A DNA stretch of 18,327 nt from Acanthamoeba sp. SK_2022b (Eukaryota > Discosea > Longamoebia > Acanthamoebidae). How positions within the stretch are numbered: position 1 is the first letter of the stretch; the number at the start of each line of letters is the position of its first letter. Below, one piece after another: positions 9,931 through 17,208 of this stretch. The stretch lies in contig JANDJZ010000787.1 in the NCBI GenBank assembly GCA_027943245.1, positions 1-18,327 of the forward strand, given 5' to 3'. The position numbers and the translations under genes are program-made. The notes beneath the pieces are model-generated. The model ran no database searches and was not told the origin of the DNA. It was given only the letters and a program-made list of their open reading frames with translations.

Positions 9931-10428
9931 CGATTGCTAACGAGGTCGTGGGCGGCGCGGCGCGCAGGGACCTGAACGAGCTGCAGCTCATCCTCAAGCT
10001 GACGATCAAGCGGTCGTGGACGCCGCAGGAGCTGCAAACGCTCAACGAGTGCGGGTTGCTCAACGGGCAGTCGTCGCCATCACTCGCCCCCACCAAGCCG
10101 CTCCCGTCGCCCAGGCGGGTCCTCTCCAACAGCTCGGGACCGTTGGCCGGCCCGCCCGCCCCGCTCATGGCCCAACTCCACGGCGCCATTGGCGGCCGCG
10201 GTGCCATGATCATTCGGCCCGGCTTTGGCGGTACGCCGCCGTCATCGCCGCCCGAGCTCGGGAGCATAGGTCTCACCACAAACACACACAGCAGGTCAGA
10301 TGCCTCCGTCGTCAGCGGCGGGACAGGGCGCGCCACCGCCCCTCTCGCCCAGCGGCGCCAGCCCGCGCCAGTCACCCCAGCGCTGGGAGAAGCCCACCCG
10401 CAGCGTCTCGAGCGAAGCCGACTCCTGA
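5520..10428 (+). CDS. Talin-like F0/F1 - PH - RhoGAP - SH3 - coiled-coil protein (Rho-family GTPase-activating protein)
   Basis: Nineteen exons: 5520-5674, 5744-5837, 5978-6155, 6241-6384, 6487-6593, 6735-6863, 6984-7101, 7256-7350, 7431-7508, 7586-7661, 7811-8017, 8109-8215, 8302-8472, 8591-8728, 8805-8897, 9025-9546, 9616-9842, 9968-10230 and 10295-10428. All junctions keep phase, giving 1011 residues. Residues 1-100 resemble the talin F0 domain (MAALILKIHF against talin MVALSLKI; QTLDCFNLEQ against KALDYYMLRN) and about 102-180 resemble F1 (YDNWQAFNLYV; LDQSLLSQGILPDTVFALRR). PH: about 229-339, with the conserved last-helix Trp327. RhoGAP: about 357-553, with arginine finger Arg400 in EGIFRLSGSS, then LLKLYFRDLPEPL and VFAPNLL. 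SH3: about 570-628 (ALYDYEA, DGWWIGEY). A Glu/Lys/Arg coiled coil (631-691), DKK repeats (about 729-760), and a Pro/Ser-rich tail follow. RhoGAP domains speed GTP hydrolysis by Rho/Rac/Cdc42; the key arginine is present, so activity is expected. A membrane-cytoskeleton role is inferred from PH, SH3 and the talin-like head. The 9547-9615 intron uses a GC donor. Confidence 0.9.
5675..5743 (+). other. Intron with C10 run and in-frame stop, resolved by splicing
   Basis: The frame of the first exon meets TAA at 5688, directly after ten C's, and resumes open afterwards, which looks like a frameshift or pseudogene. A 69 nt GT-AG intron (donor TG|GTGCCC, acceptor TACCAG|G) removes the stop, contains a CTAAC branch-like element, and joins FLW to YIPEKF, matching the spacing of talin F0. 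Confidence 0.8.
7173..7254. repeat. (CG)10 followed by (CA)31 alternating purine-pyrimidine tract in intron
   Basis: About 82 bp of unbroken alternating pyrimidine-purine sequence, first CG then CA, runs straight into the acceptor CACAG of the intron 7102-7255 in the PH-domain coding region. The polypyrimidine tract expected before an acceptor is replaced by this repeat. Confidence 0.95.
7743..7785 (+). repeat. A-rich AAATAAATAAA repeat in intron
   Basis: Repeated AAATAAATAAA-type units lie in the second half of intron 7662-7810, in front of the exon with the RhoGAP arginine finger. They contain several AATAAA hexamers, which are poly(A) signal sequences in many eukaryotes, although the reading frame shows the gene continues through. 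Confidence 0.85.
8491..8542. repeat. (GT)26 microsatellite in intron
   Basis: Unbroken GT dinucleotides begin 18 nt after the GTGCGG donor of intron 8473-8590, between the RhoGAP and SH3 coding exons. Confidence 0.97.
9319..9411 (+). repeat. Lys/Asp/Glu codon repeat (DKK/EKK) in the RhoGAP protein
   Basis: The coding sequence repeats GAC-AAG-AAG and GAG-AAG-AAG, giving about 30 residues of DKK/EKK units directly after an acidic patch. A shorter copy (KKDKKDKKAAD) is encoded at about 9715-9744. Such tracts are highly charged, probably helical or disordered, and may bind acidic lipids or nucleic acid, or simply be expansions. Confidence 0.9.
9547..9615 (+). other. Probable GC-AG intron, 69 nt, in frame
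   Basis: The exon ends CTCAAG and continues GCATGG, with no usable GT donor nearby. The 69 nt segment ends in a good CACACAG acceptor. It has no stop codon and is a multiple of three, so it could be translated as 23 residues (rich in Pro, Leu, Arg, and THTHTQ), but its composition is intron-like, and removing it joins FLK to ESEDHRR. Confidence 0.7.
9871..9928. repeat. (GT)29 microsatellite in intron
   Basis: Unbroken GT dinucleotides lie in intron 9843-9967 of the RhoGAP gene, preceded by a short CT run just after the donor. Confidence 0.96.
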
Positions 10429-10586
10429 GCGAAGCCCCCCCCCCAATCTTTCTCTCTCGCTCTCTTGCGAGACCGCCTCCCTCCCTCTCCGCGGTCGCAT
10501 GTACGTTTCGTGCAAGTCAACAGCGAATACCGCAAGTGTTACAGTAACGAGTTGGCCGTGCGCGCGCGTTGTTGTGTGGAGCTGGG
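10429..10586. other. Intergenic region between convergent genes
   Basis: This 158 bp spacer separates the stops of the RhoGAP gene (+) and the aldo/keto reductase gene (-) and must hold both 3' ends. It contains a C-run followed by a TCTCTC-rich stretch (10435-10475) and no AATAAA. Confidence 0.5.
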
Positions 10587-11661
10587 TCACTGGACGTCGG
10601 TGGGGTCCCAGTCGTAGCGTTCGTCGCAGTGGAGGCCGTCGACCAGGGCCATCTCCTCGTCGGTGAGGCTGAAGTCGAAGAGCTGGCTGTTCTCGGCCAT
10701 GCGCGACTTGTCGCCCGACTTGGGGATCGGGACCACGCCGTGCTGCAGGTGCCACCTACGCGCGCGTGCGAGCGCCAAGTGTGAGTGAGACTTGCCGCCC
10801 TAAACGGGGGGGGGGCTCTAGCAGTGGCCGGCACCGCAGAATGACTTGGGGGATCGTCTTGCCGTGGCGCTTGGCGATGGGGGCGAGGTCGGGGTGGGCC
10901 ACGAGGTTGCCGGCGCCGAGGGGCATGTAGGACATCACCTCGATGCCGTGGGCGTGGCAGAACTCGACCAGCTCCGTCTGCACCAGCTGTGGATGGAACT
11001 CGAACTGGAAGTAAAGGACCGTACACAGAGTCAACCTTGAGAATGGAGAAAGTAATGATGGGGGGGGGGGCACCTCGTTGACGGCGGGAACGACTTTGGC
11101 ATGGGCGAGCAGCTGGCGGAGGTGGCGTTGGGTGTAGTTGCTCACACCGATGGCGCGACACTTGCCGGCGGCGTGGAGCTCCTCAAGAGCGCGCCACGAC
11201 TCGCGGCGGGAAGCCTCGTCGCCCTGGCCGGGCCAGTGGATGAGGAACAGATCGATGCTTGCCACGCCCAACTCCTTGAGCGCACGCTCGCACTCGGCCT
11301 TGGCGTGATTGTAGCCGTGACCAGTGAACTTGGTGGTGATGAAGATTGTTGATGCGGAAGATGGAGATGAAGATGTGGTGTCACTACTCATCTGCTGGGC
11401 TCGGTCAGGGTGAAGGTCGGGATGGTTACGCAGTACAGCACCAACATCACGCTCGTTGCTGTACATGTGCGCCGTGTCAAGGTGGCGGTAGCCCACCGCC
11501 AGGGCCTCCTTGAGCGCCACCTGGCCCTTGCTGCCCCTGATGTTCCACGTACCGAACGCGGGGGCAGGCATCCACGCGCCGGTGTTGAGCCGCACCCCAC
11601 ACTGCGCGAGCGAGGTGGCCGAAGCCAAGTTGCGTTGTGCCTGCTTCGCGCTGGTCTCCAT
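10587..11661 (-). CDS. Aldo/keto reductase (NADPH-dependent carbonyl reductase family)
   Basis: In transcript order the exons are 11661-11074, 11004-10835 and 10755-10587, joined in phase to 308 residues (typical AKRs are about 280-320). The fold is a TIM barrel reducing aldehydes or ketones with NADPH; the substrate cannot be told. The full catalytic tetrad is visible: Asp62 and Tyr67 in GYRHLDTAHMYSNE, Lys111 in ITTKFTG, His142 in FLIHWPG. Also typical are ALKELGVASIDL, GKCRAIGVSNYTQRHL, the FEFHPQLVQTEL strand and the cofactor-binding HLQHGVVPIPKSGDKSRMAEN. The splice of CG|G before TGGCAC restores the family's RWHLQHG. Residues about 80-106 form a Ser/Thr/Asp-rich insert (QQMSSDTTSSSPSSAS) where relatives have a short turn. 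The first intron begins GTG followed by a C run (a G run on the plus strand). The protein has no signal peptide and is probably cytosolic. Confidence 0.94.
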
Positions 11662-11874
11662 CTCCTGCGTTGTGTGCTAGCTCTGCATTTTCCCAACTCA
11701 TCCCGCAGTGCTGTTGGCCTTGCGAGAAGCCAACGAAACTGGCAGACACCGCGTACAGGAGGATGAGGGTGAAGTAGACGCAAGGTTTATGCAAGGTTAA
11801 AACAACGGTGGGAAGCTGATGAACAACAGGATACTGATCATCCAGAAAAACATGGAATCATACTTCAGACTTGC
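11662..11874. other. Spacer upstream of the aldo/keto reductase
   Basis: This 213 bp lies between the aldo/keto reductase start and the end of the Cys-rich gene; both are on the minus strand. It should hold the reductase promoter and the 3' end of its neighbour. One alternative splice of the Cys-rich gene would use acceptors near 11830 (CATCAG on the minus strand). No clear regulatory element is seen. Confidence 0.4.
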
Positions 11875-12381
11875 TTAGTAGTCATAGCCGCCATCACATT
11901 CGGGATGGCACTTGCGTACTGCCCTTCTCGTCCGGGTAGCAGCCCCCCTGGCCGTCGGCGTAGTAGACGCCGCAGTCGAGCTCGATCGGGTAGCAGCCGC
12001 GACCATCCCTGTAGAACCACTGGTAGCCGAACTTGCGCGGGCAGCACGCCTTGCCGTCCTTCCACTGGCCGCCCGGGCGGTCGTCGTCGCACGGCTTCTC
12101 GGCGGTGGTCTTGCCCTCCTCGCTGGTGGTACGCTGGGGAGTGGTACGCCTCTCAGTCGTAGTGCGCCTCTGCGTGGTGGTCTCCTTGGGGCACCCTCGG
12201 TCGAGGTGGTGTGGTGCTTTGGGCGAAGGCACCGCTCGTGGCACTTGCGCTCCTTGGGGCACCAGTGTTGAACACAGCTACAGTCTCTGCAGCTGCGATG
12301 GTGGATAGTGGCCACCGTGGTGGAACGAGGCCACTTAGGAGCACTACATTGACAACAAGCGCCCAACACCAACATCAACAT
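11875..12381 (-). CDS. Cys-rich secreted-type protein with Thr-rich spacer; reading frame broken twice
   Basis: From Met 12381 the first frame gives a short hydrophobic start (MLMLVLGACC) and a Cys-rich segment (CRDCSCVQHWCPKERKCHERC). Near 12190-12200 the good sequence moves to another frame: a Thr/Arg/Glu-rich spacer (TTTQRRTTTERRTTPQ), then a Cys-rich module with two similar aromatic units, FYRDGRGCYP and YYADGQGGCYP. Near 11914-11922 the first frame again looks best (KCHPECDGGYDY, stop 11875-11877), while the module frame stops at 11894. The two shifts cancel (one base short, then one base extra), so this may be two sequencing errors, a decayed gene, or an intron arrangement I could not find. 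A GTACGC donor and a TACTAAG branch-like element near 11880-11925 leave a terminal intron possible. The Cys pairs, Thr-rich linker and hydrophobic start suggest an extracellular protein. No family is recognised. The frame also stays open upstream to 12531, so the start is tentative. Confidence 0.6.
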   Translation of the reverse strand: MLMLVLGACCQCSAPKWPRSTTVATIHHRSCRDCSCVQHWCPKERKCHERCLRPKHHTTSTEGAPRRPPRRGALRLRGVPLPSVPPARRARPPPRSRATTTARAASGRTARRAARASSATSGSTGMVAAATRSSSTAASTTPTARGAATRTRRAVRKCHPECDGGYDY

Positions 12382-12390
12382 AGTCTGCTC

Positions 12391-12438
12391 TGTCTGGTGG
12401 TGTGTAGGTGACGCTGTCTGGTGGTGTGTAGGTGATGT
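12391..12438. repeat. Two tandem copies of a 24 bp unit
   Basis: A 21 bp core, TGTCTGGTGGTGTGTAGG followed by TGA, starts at 12391 and again at 12415. The period is 24 bp. On the minus strand the open frame reads SPTHHQTA then SPTHHQTE, so the repeat is codon-periodic and could be coding upstream of the Cys-rich gene, or a promoter duplication. Confidence 0.85.
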
Positions 12439-12483
12439 GTGGGCACGTGCGGCGATCAATGGATTCAAGAGGTCAGACGCTAG

Positions 12484-13233
12484 CCAGTGACTGACTGGGG
12501 TACCGTTCCTGGGACTTTCTATGTGAACCAATGGGGCGGATTAAACTCCAGATGCTACTGCAACCTGTTCACTGGAGCAGCGAACGTCACTTCTTTCACC
12601 TACTATCTCACCGTTTGGTCTGGCTCTACGCCCCTCACCGCATCTGCCTACATCATCGACGTCGCATCGAGCGCCGAGTTGGCTTCCGTAGACATTAGCA
12701 CTCTCCTGCCAACAACCGGTACTTCAGTTGCCGTCACAGCCACCTTCAGCAATCCGCCTGCTCTCGATCCAGGCACTACCTATTGGCTGGCCTTCTGCAA
12801 CGATGGCACTGGCAACCGCGGGTACGCTTTCGATGCTGGATCCGACCTCAGCGCCCTGGGGTTTTGCAACGATCTCCTCTCGACGTGCCTTTCTTCGGCT
12901 TCTAGCTGGGGTCAGCTGAGCTATGTTTTTCGGACTGACCTGAGTTGCTTTGCCGCTCAGCCAAGCCCCTCTCCATCTTCCTCTCCCTCTCCGAGTCCTT
13001 CACCGTCGATGTCATCAAGCCCCTCTCCATCGGCCTGTCTCTCCCTCTCACCTTCACCTTCACATCTGCCTCCTTCTACCCACCACAGTGGGGCGTCAGT
13101 GCCCAGTTCCATGATAGGCTCATTTGTGAAGGAGTCGGCGCCGGGCAGGCTCAATGTCTCACCTACTCGCTTGCCCCACGATGAGTTCTGCCAGGCTCGT
13201 TGTGCTATGTGTGATGTTATGAACGTACATTGA
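12484..13233 (+). CDS. Cys-containing protein with Ser/Pro-rich tail, probably extracellular; 5' end unresolved
   Basis: The frame is open from 12484 (after CTAG, a possible acceptor) to TGA 13231-13233, about 249 residues. There is no early ATG and a stop lies directly upstream, so a first exon is missing or the gene is truncated. The first 150 residues look like a beta-sandwich domain (FYVNQWGGLNSRCYCNLFTG, TYYLTVWSGSTPLTASAYIID, LDPGTTYWLAFCNDGTGNRGYAF), with paired cysteines including CYC, LAFCND, LGFCND and LSC. A Ser-Pro repeat follows (PSPSPSSSPSPSPSPS), typical of O-glycosylated stalks, and then a short tail with CQARCAMC. A possible but weak first exon is the frame around 12211-12396, which is hydrophobic (PLVALALLGAPVLNTATVSAAA) and meets a GTGGTG donor at 12397 in phase with 12484. 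It has no ATG at its start and lies antisense to the Cys-rich gene. I do not recognise the domain family. Confidence 0.6.
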   Translation, partial: PVTDWGTVPGTFYVNQWGGLNSRCYCNLFTGAANVTSFTYYLTVWSGSTPLTASAYIIDVASSAELASVDISTLLPTTGTSVAVTATFSNPPALDPGTTYWLAFCNDGTGNRGYAFDAGSDLSALGFCNDLLSTCLSSASSWGQLSYVFRTDLSCFAAQPSPSPSSSPSPSPSPSMSSSPSPSACLSLSPSPSHLPPSTHHSGASVPSSMIGSFVKESAPGRLNVSPTRLPHDEFCQARCAMCDVMNVH

Positions 13234-13406
13234 GGAGCTCGCTCATAATTCGGGCTCGTCTCCGACCCGAGCCTGAACGACATGCGGCGCTACACCACCT
13301 ATTCGCGTTCCAAGCTCGCAGCCAAACTCCAGCGCCGCACTTTCGAGGCAGATCTACTTCAGGTACTGCAGTACAAGATACAACGTTCTGCGAGGGAGGG
13401 AGGGCC
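13234..13406. other. Spacer between convergent genes
   Basis: This 173 bp lies between the stop of the Ser/Pro-tailed gene (+) and the SURF6 stop (-). A plus-strand frame with an ATG at 13282 runs through it (RRYTTYSRSKLAAKLQRR) to a GTACTG donor-like site near 13363, but its continuation is antisense to SURF6. It could be a small extra exon or chance. Confidence 0.4.
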
Positions 13407-14034
13407 TCAGGCTTCGTTGATGAAGCTCTTCTTCTTGCCCTCGAAGCCGGCTCGGGTCTTGGGCTTGGCCTTCTTCCCCAACTTCTGCTCCTTCTTCTTC
13501 TCGAGGTAGGCCTTGATGTTCTCCGTCCTCTTCTTCTGCTTCATTTCCTGCCTCTTCTTCTCCTCCGACTCTCGGTCCTTCCTGTTAATCGCACACGCAT
13601 ACACGCACTCGCATTAAGATTCTCTCTGTGTGTGGTGTGGTGTGGTGTGGTGTGGTGTGGTGTGGTGTGGTGTGGTGTGGTGTGGTGTGGTGTGGTGTGG
13701 TGTGTACCAGGCAGCAGCGCTCTTCTTCTTCTTCTGCTCGTCGCGCTTGATGCTCTTTTTGAGGAGGGCCTCATTGTCAAACACCTTCTCGCCCGAGGCC
13801 TTGGCCAGCGCCTTGTCCCACGCCTAGACACACACACGGAGAGAGAGAGAGAGAGGTGGTTGGCCATCAAAACGGCCTGGCGAGACTCTCGCAATGGCAT
13901 GCGGCCTGGGCGACGCTGCGACATTGATGTTGGCACGCGGCGGCCGTACCTGCTTCTCGAGCTTCTTCTGCACTCGCGGGTTCTCTTCCGCGACCTCGGC
14001 GTCCTGCTTCTGCTTCTTGACCTGAAGGAGGAGG

Positions 14035-14095
<61 letters not shown>

Positions 14096-15515
14096 GGGGA
14101 GGGACAGAGAAGAGGAGACGTGTGGGTTGTCGATGCGGAGGAGTGTGGGGCATGAGCGGCACCTTCTCGAGGAGCAGCTTGCGGTTTTCGTGCTTTCGCT
14201 TCTTGGCCAGGTAGGTGGGCAATGGCGCGTCGCTGCCAAAGTCGAGCTGACCAAACTCGAGCCCGCCGTTCGCGTCGGCCGCCTTCTTCGAGCTCTTCTT
14301 CTTGGTCGTCGGCGCCGAGTCGCTCTCCTTTTCCTTCTTTTCCTGCTTCTTTTCCTTCTTTTTTTCGGGCGTGGTTGTGCCGTTGGCCGCGCCCTCCTTC
14401 TCCTTCACGGGCTCCTTCTTGGCCTTCTTCTTGGGCGGCTTCTCCGCCTTCTTGGACTCCTTGCCCTTGGCCTTGTCGGGCTTCTCCTCCTTCTGTTTGC
14501 CCGACGCGGTCTTCTTCGTCGTCGTGGGCTTGTTCTTGTTCTTCTGTTTGTCGGCTTGCTTCTTGTCCTTCTGCTTCTGCTTGTCGTCCTTGGTCTTGGG
14601 CTTGTTCTTGGCCAGGCGCTTGTTGAGCACGGCCGCCTTGAGCTCGGCCTCCTCCGCCGCAGCCACCTGGGCGCGACGACCGTTGGCCGCGTGGTCGTCC
14701 TCATCCTCCTCGAACTCCTCGCCGTTGGCGCCGCGCTTGGCCCTGAGCTCGGCCAGGCGGGCCTGCAGCCGCTCGCGCAGCTCGTTGACACTCTTGGCGC
14801 GCCCCTTGGCCGCGCTGAGCTTCACCTCCTTCTCGTGATCGTTCTCGTCGACCTCGTCCTCGTCTTCCTCCTCTTCAAGGTCCTGATTCATATCGTCTTC
14901 TTCATCCTCATCGTCGTCGTCGTCGGCACGGGACATCATGAAGGAGGCCTGCTGGCCGTCTACGTCGTCATCGTAGTCCTCGTCTTCCTCCTCATTATCG
15001 CTGTTGAAGTTGATGCCGGCGATGCGCTCCTGAAGCAGCATCTCCTGGATCCGAGGCACCGAGTAGTGGTTGGCCGGATTCAACTGTCGCGCGACGCCAA
15101 GCCCAGCATAAGATCAGCACACACATCGCATCGCATGCGTAGATGGCCAGAATAAGCGGGGGGAGGGGCACGCACCCTGGCACGGACGGACTTTTGGACG
15201 GCGTCCTCTCTGGGCTTGGCGCGCACGTCACCCGTGCGGTACACAAAGTACTGCATAAAATGAAGATAAGATTGTTTAAAATGGATGGAAATCGCGATTA
15301 GTCGCGTAAAGTGAGAGTAGGTACGCGCTCGAGGTCCTCTTCAGGAGGAAAGTAGAAGGCCGGAGGGATCAACGACAGCATGCCATCGAAAACTAAAAAA
15401 TTGGGAAAATGAACAAATTTTTGTATTCAAGTTAGGGCGAGGAGGTGATGCACAAACGGTGGCACGTACATTGAGCGCCGTCATTAAGTCGCTGATTTAG
15501 TGCTTCGTCCGCCAT
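13407..15515 (-). CDS. SURF6: SURF6/Rrp14-family nucleolar ribosome-biogenesis protein
   Basis: In transcript order the exons are 15515-15470, 15392-15325, 15250-15176, 15083-14163, 14021-13950, 13823-13708 and 13581-13407, joined in phase to 490 residues (human 361, yeast Rrp14 434). The N-terminus has the Rrp14_N signature (FDGMLSLIPPAFYF, compare GLLSLIPAKYYY in the family). The long fourth exon has two strongly acidic stretches (NEEEDEDYDDD, DDDDEDEEDD), a helix LRERLQARLAELRAKRG typical of SURF6, a long Lys-rich region with many KKK/KEK motifs, and FGQLDFGSDAPLPTYLAKKRKHE. The C-terminus has the SURF6 domain: VQKKLEKQ, AWDKALAKASGEKVFDNEALLKKSIKR, SAAWKDR, and the conserved KTRAGFEGKKK near the end. 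Family members are nucleolar, bind RNA and are needed for early ribosomal subunit assembly; the basic and acidic tracts fit that location. It is divergent from GPN2 across 119 bp. Two introns hold a TGTGG and a GT repeat. Confidence 0.93.
13631..13700. repeat. (TGTGG)14 pentanucleotide repeat in SURF6 intron
   Basis: Fourteen TGTGG units lie in intron 13582-13707 of SURF6 (CCACA on the sense strand), directly beside the GTACAC donor of the exon ending at 13708. Confidence 0.96.
14037..14092. repeat. GT/CA microsatellite in SURF6 intron
   Basis: GT dinucleotides on the plus strand (CA on the SURF6 sense strand) fill much of intron 14022-14162. On the sense strand the repeat sits just before the CCTCCTCCTTCAG acceptor. 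Confidence 0.96.
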
Positions 15516-15634
15516 CTTCGGCTGTCTCAGGTGGAACGGAAGGATGGGCGATGCGAATCGCCTGCGAAAGAAAACGGAAAGTTGTTTTTAGCGTGATATT
15601 TTGATTTAAAAAGAAAGAAAATACACCAATCAAG
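15516..15634. promoter_or_regulatory. Shared 119 bp divergent promoter region of SURF6 and GPN2
   Basis: The start codons of SURF6 (-) and GPN2 (+) are only 119 bp apart, so both promoters must lie here or overlap into the genes. The GPN2 side is AT-rich (GATATTTTGATTTAAAAAG, then AAAGAAAATACACCAATC before the ATG); the SURF6 side is GC-richer. No certain TATA box is seen; TTTAAAA at about 15605 is the closest. Confidence 0.6.
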
Positions 15635-17154
15635 ATGTCGTTCGGTCAATGGGTGATCGGGCCACCAGGGTCAGGCAAAACGACCTACTGCAACGGCATG
15701 TCCCAATTCCTCACCGCCATGGGCAGGTCCCACCTTTGCCTCTCAAATTCAACCCAAATTATCGGAGCAGTGCCCAAGCTCATGTCTCGATCCGCTACAG
15801 GAAGGTGTGCATTATAAATCTTGATCCTGCCAACGATGCTCTACCGTACGTACTCCTCAGCACCCTCATGGGTAGCGAGTAGTGTAGCCGCTCATGAAAT
15901 GGCGATCCTGCAGATATGAGTGTGGCATCGACATGAGGGAGCTGGTGACCCTTCCAGACGTCATGGAGCGACTGGGGCTCGGTCCCAACGGAGGTACACA
16001 TCACCTGCTTGTCTCAGCCGCACCTCCTTGCACAACGTGACTCCACGGTCGGCTGACGGCTCGCGGCGCCACAACGCAACAAGGGTTGATCTACTGCATG
16101 GAGTACTTGGAACAGAACATGGACTGGCTGCACGAGAAGCTGCAACCGTTCAAAGGTGACTCCCTGTGTCCAGCAGTGCTCCAGTACAGCATGCGCTAAC
16201 CATCGAGCCGCGCGCACAATACAGAACACTATCTACTCTTTGACACGCCGGGCCAGGCCGAACTCTACACCAACCACACGAGCATGCGACGCATCGTCGA
16301 CCACGTCCAGCGATGGGGCATCCGGGTTCGTCCCTCCTCCTCTTCTCTTCCTCTTCTGCTCTCCCATAACTTTTGTCGTTCCCACGCTTGCACTTCTTTA
16401 TCAGGTCATCTCGTTATGTTCGTGTAGTGGTGTTCGTTCAAATTAGTTAATTTATATTTAACGTGTTTATATTTATGAATATAATCGTGAAATGGACGAG
16501 CTCTGGGAGATTGGACCCAACCCAATTGGTCACTCTTCCTCGTTCCTCGTCCAAGAGCATCGTGTGGTGGCAACACTACAACCGGTGTCTGATGACTGCA
16601 CAGCCGTAGTATTAACTGTGCGGACAGATACGCATCGCACATTCCCAAATTATTTATTTATTCATTCATTCATTCATTCATCTTGAATAAACCCAACTTA
16701 TTTGTTTCATTATTCAAGACAAATTCTTTTAATTAAAATGCTAATACTTATTAATTGTTTTGTGGGACAGCTGTGCGGGCTGCACTTGATCGATTCGTAC
16801 TACTGCAGCGTGCCGTCGACCTACATCTCGGCCGTGCTGCTCTCCCTCTCCACGATGCTCCACCTCGAGCTGCCTCACATCAACGTCCTCTCCAAGATCG
16901 ATCTCGTAGAGAAATATGGCAAGCTCGGTGCGCACATCACCACACCACAACGCAACGCCATAGTGATGCTCACGAGCGCGCGCAAACAGCGTTCGATCTG
17001 GAGTTCTTTGCCGACGTGGGCGATCTGGAGTACCTGCTGGACCGACTCGACGCCGACCCGTTCGGCAAGAAGTACGGGAGTCTCAACAAGGCCCTCGTCT
17101 CGCTCATCGACGACTACTCCCTCGTCTCCTTCACTACACTCAACATTCAGGTAC

Positions 17155-17208
<54 letters not shown>

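Noticed and set aside
10756..10834. Extension of the aldo/keto reductase frame to a different C-terminus (CRPLLEPPPRLGRQ...)
   Set aside because: It is intron read-through; splicing at CG|GTGCCG restores the conserved RWHLQHGVVPIPKS segment.
13282..13509. Plus-strand frame starting MRRYTTYSRSKLAAKLQRR
   Set aside because: The first 80 bases look mildly coding, but the rest is antisense to the SURF6 C-terminal exon; left as unannotated spacer.
14127..15155. Long plus-strand frame of 342 codons, Leu/Val/Arg-rich
   Set aside because: It is the antisense shadow of the Lys/Glu-rich SURF6 exon; the minus frame has the family signatures and the splice sites.
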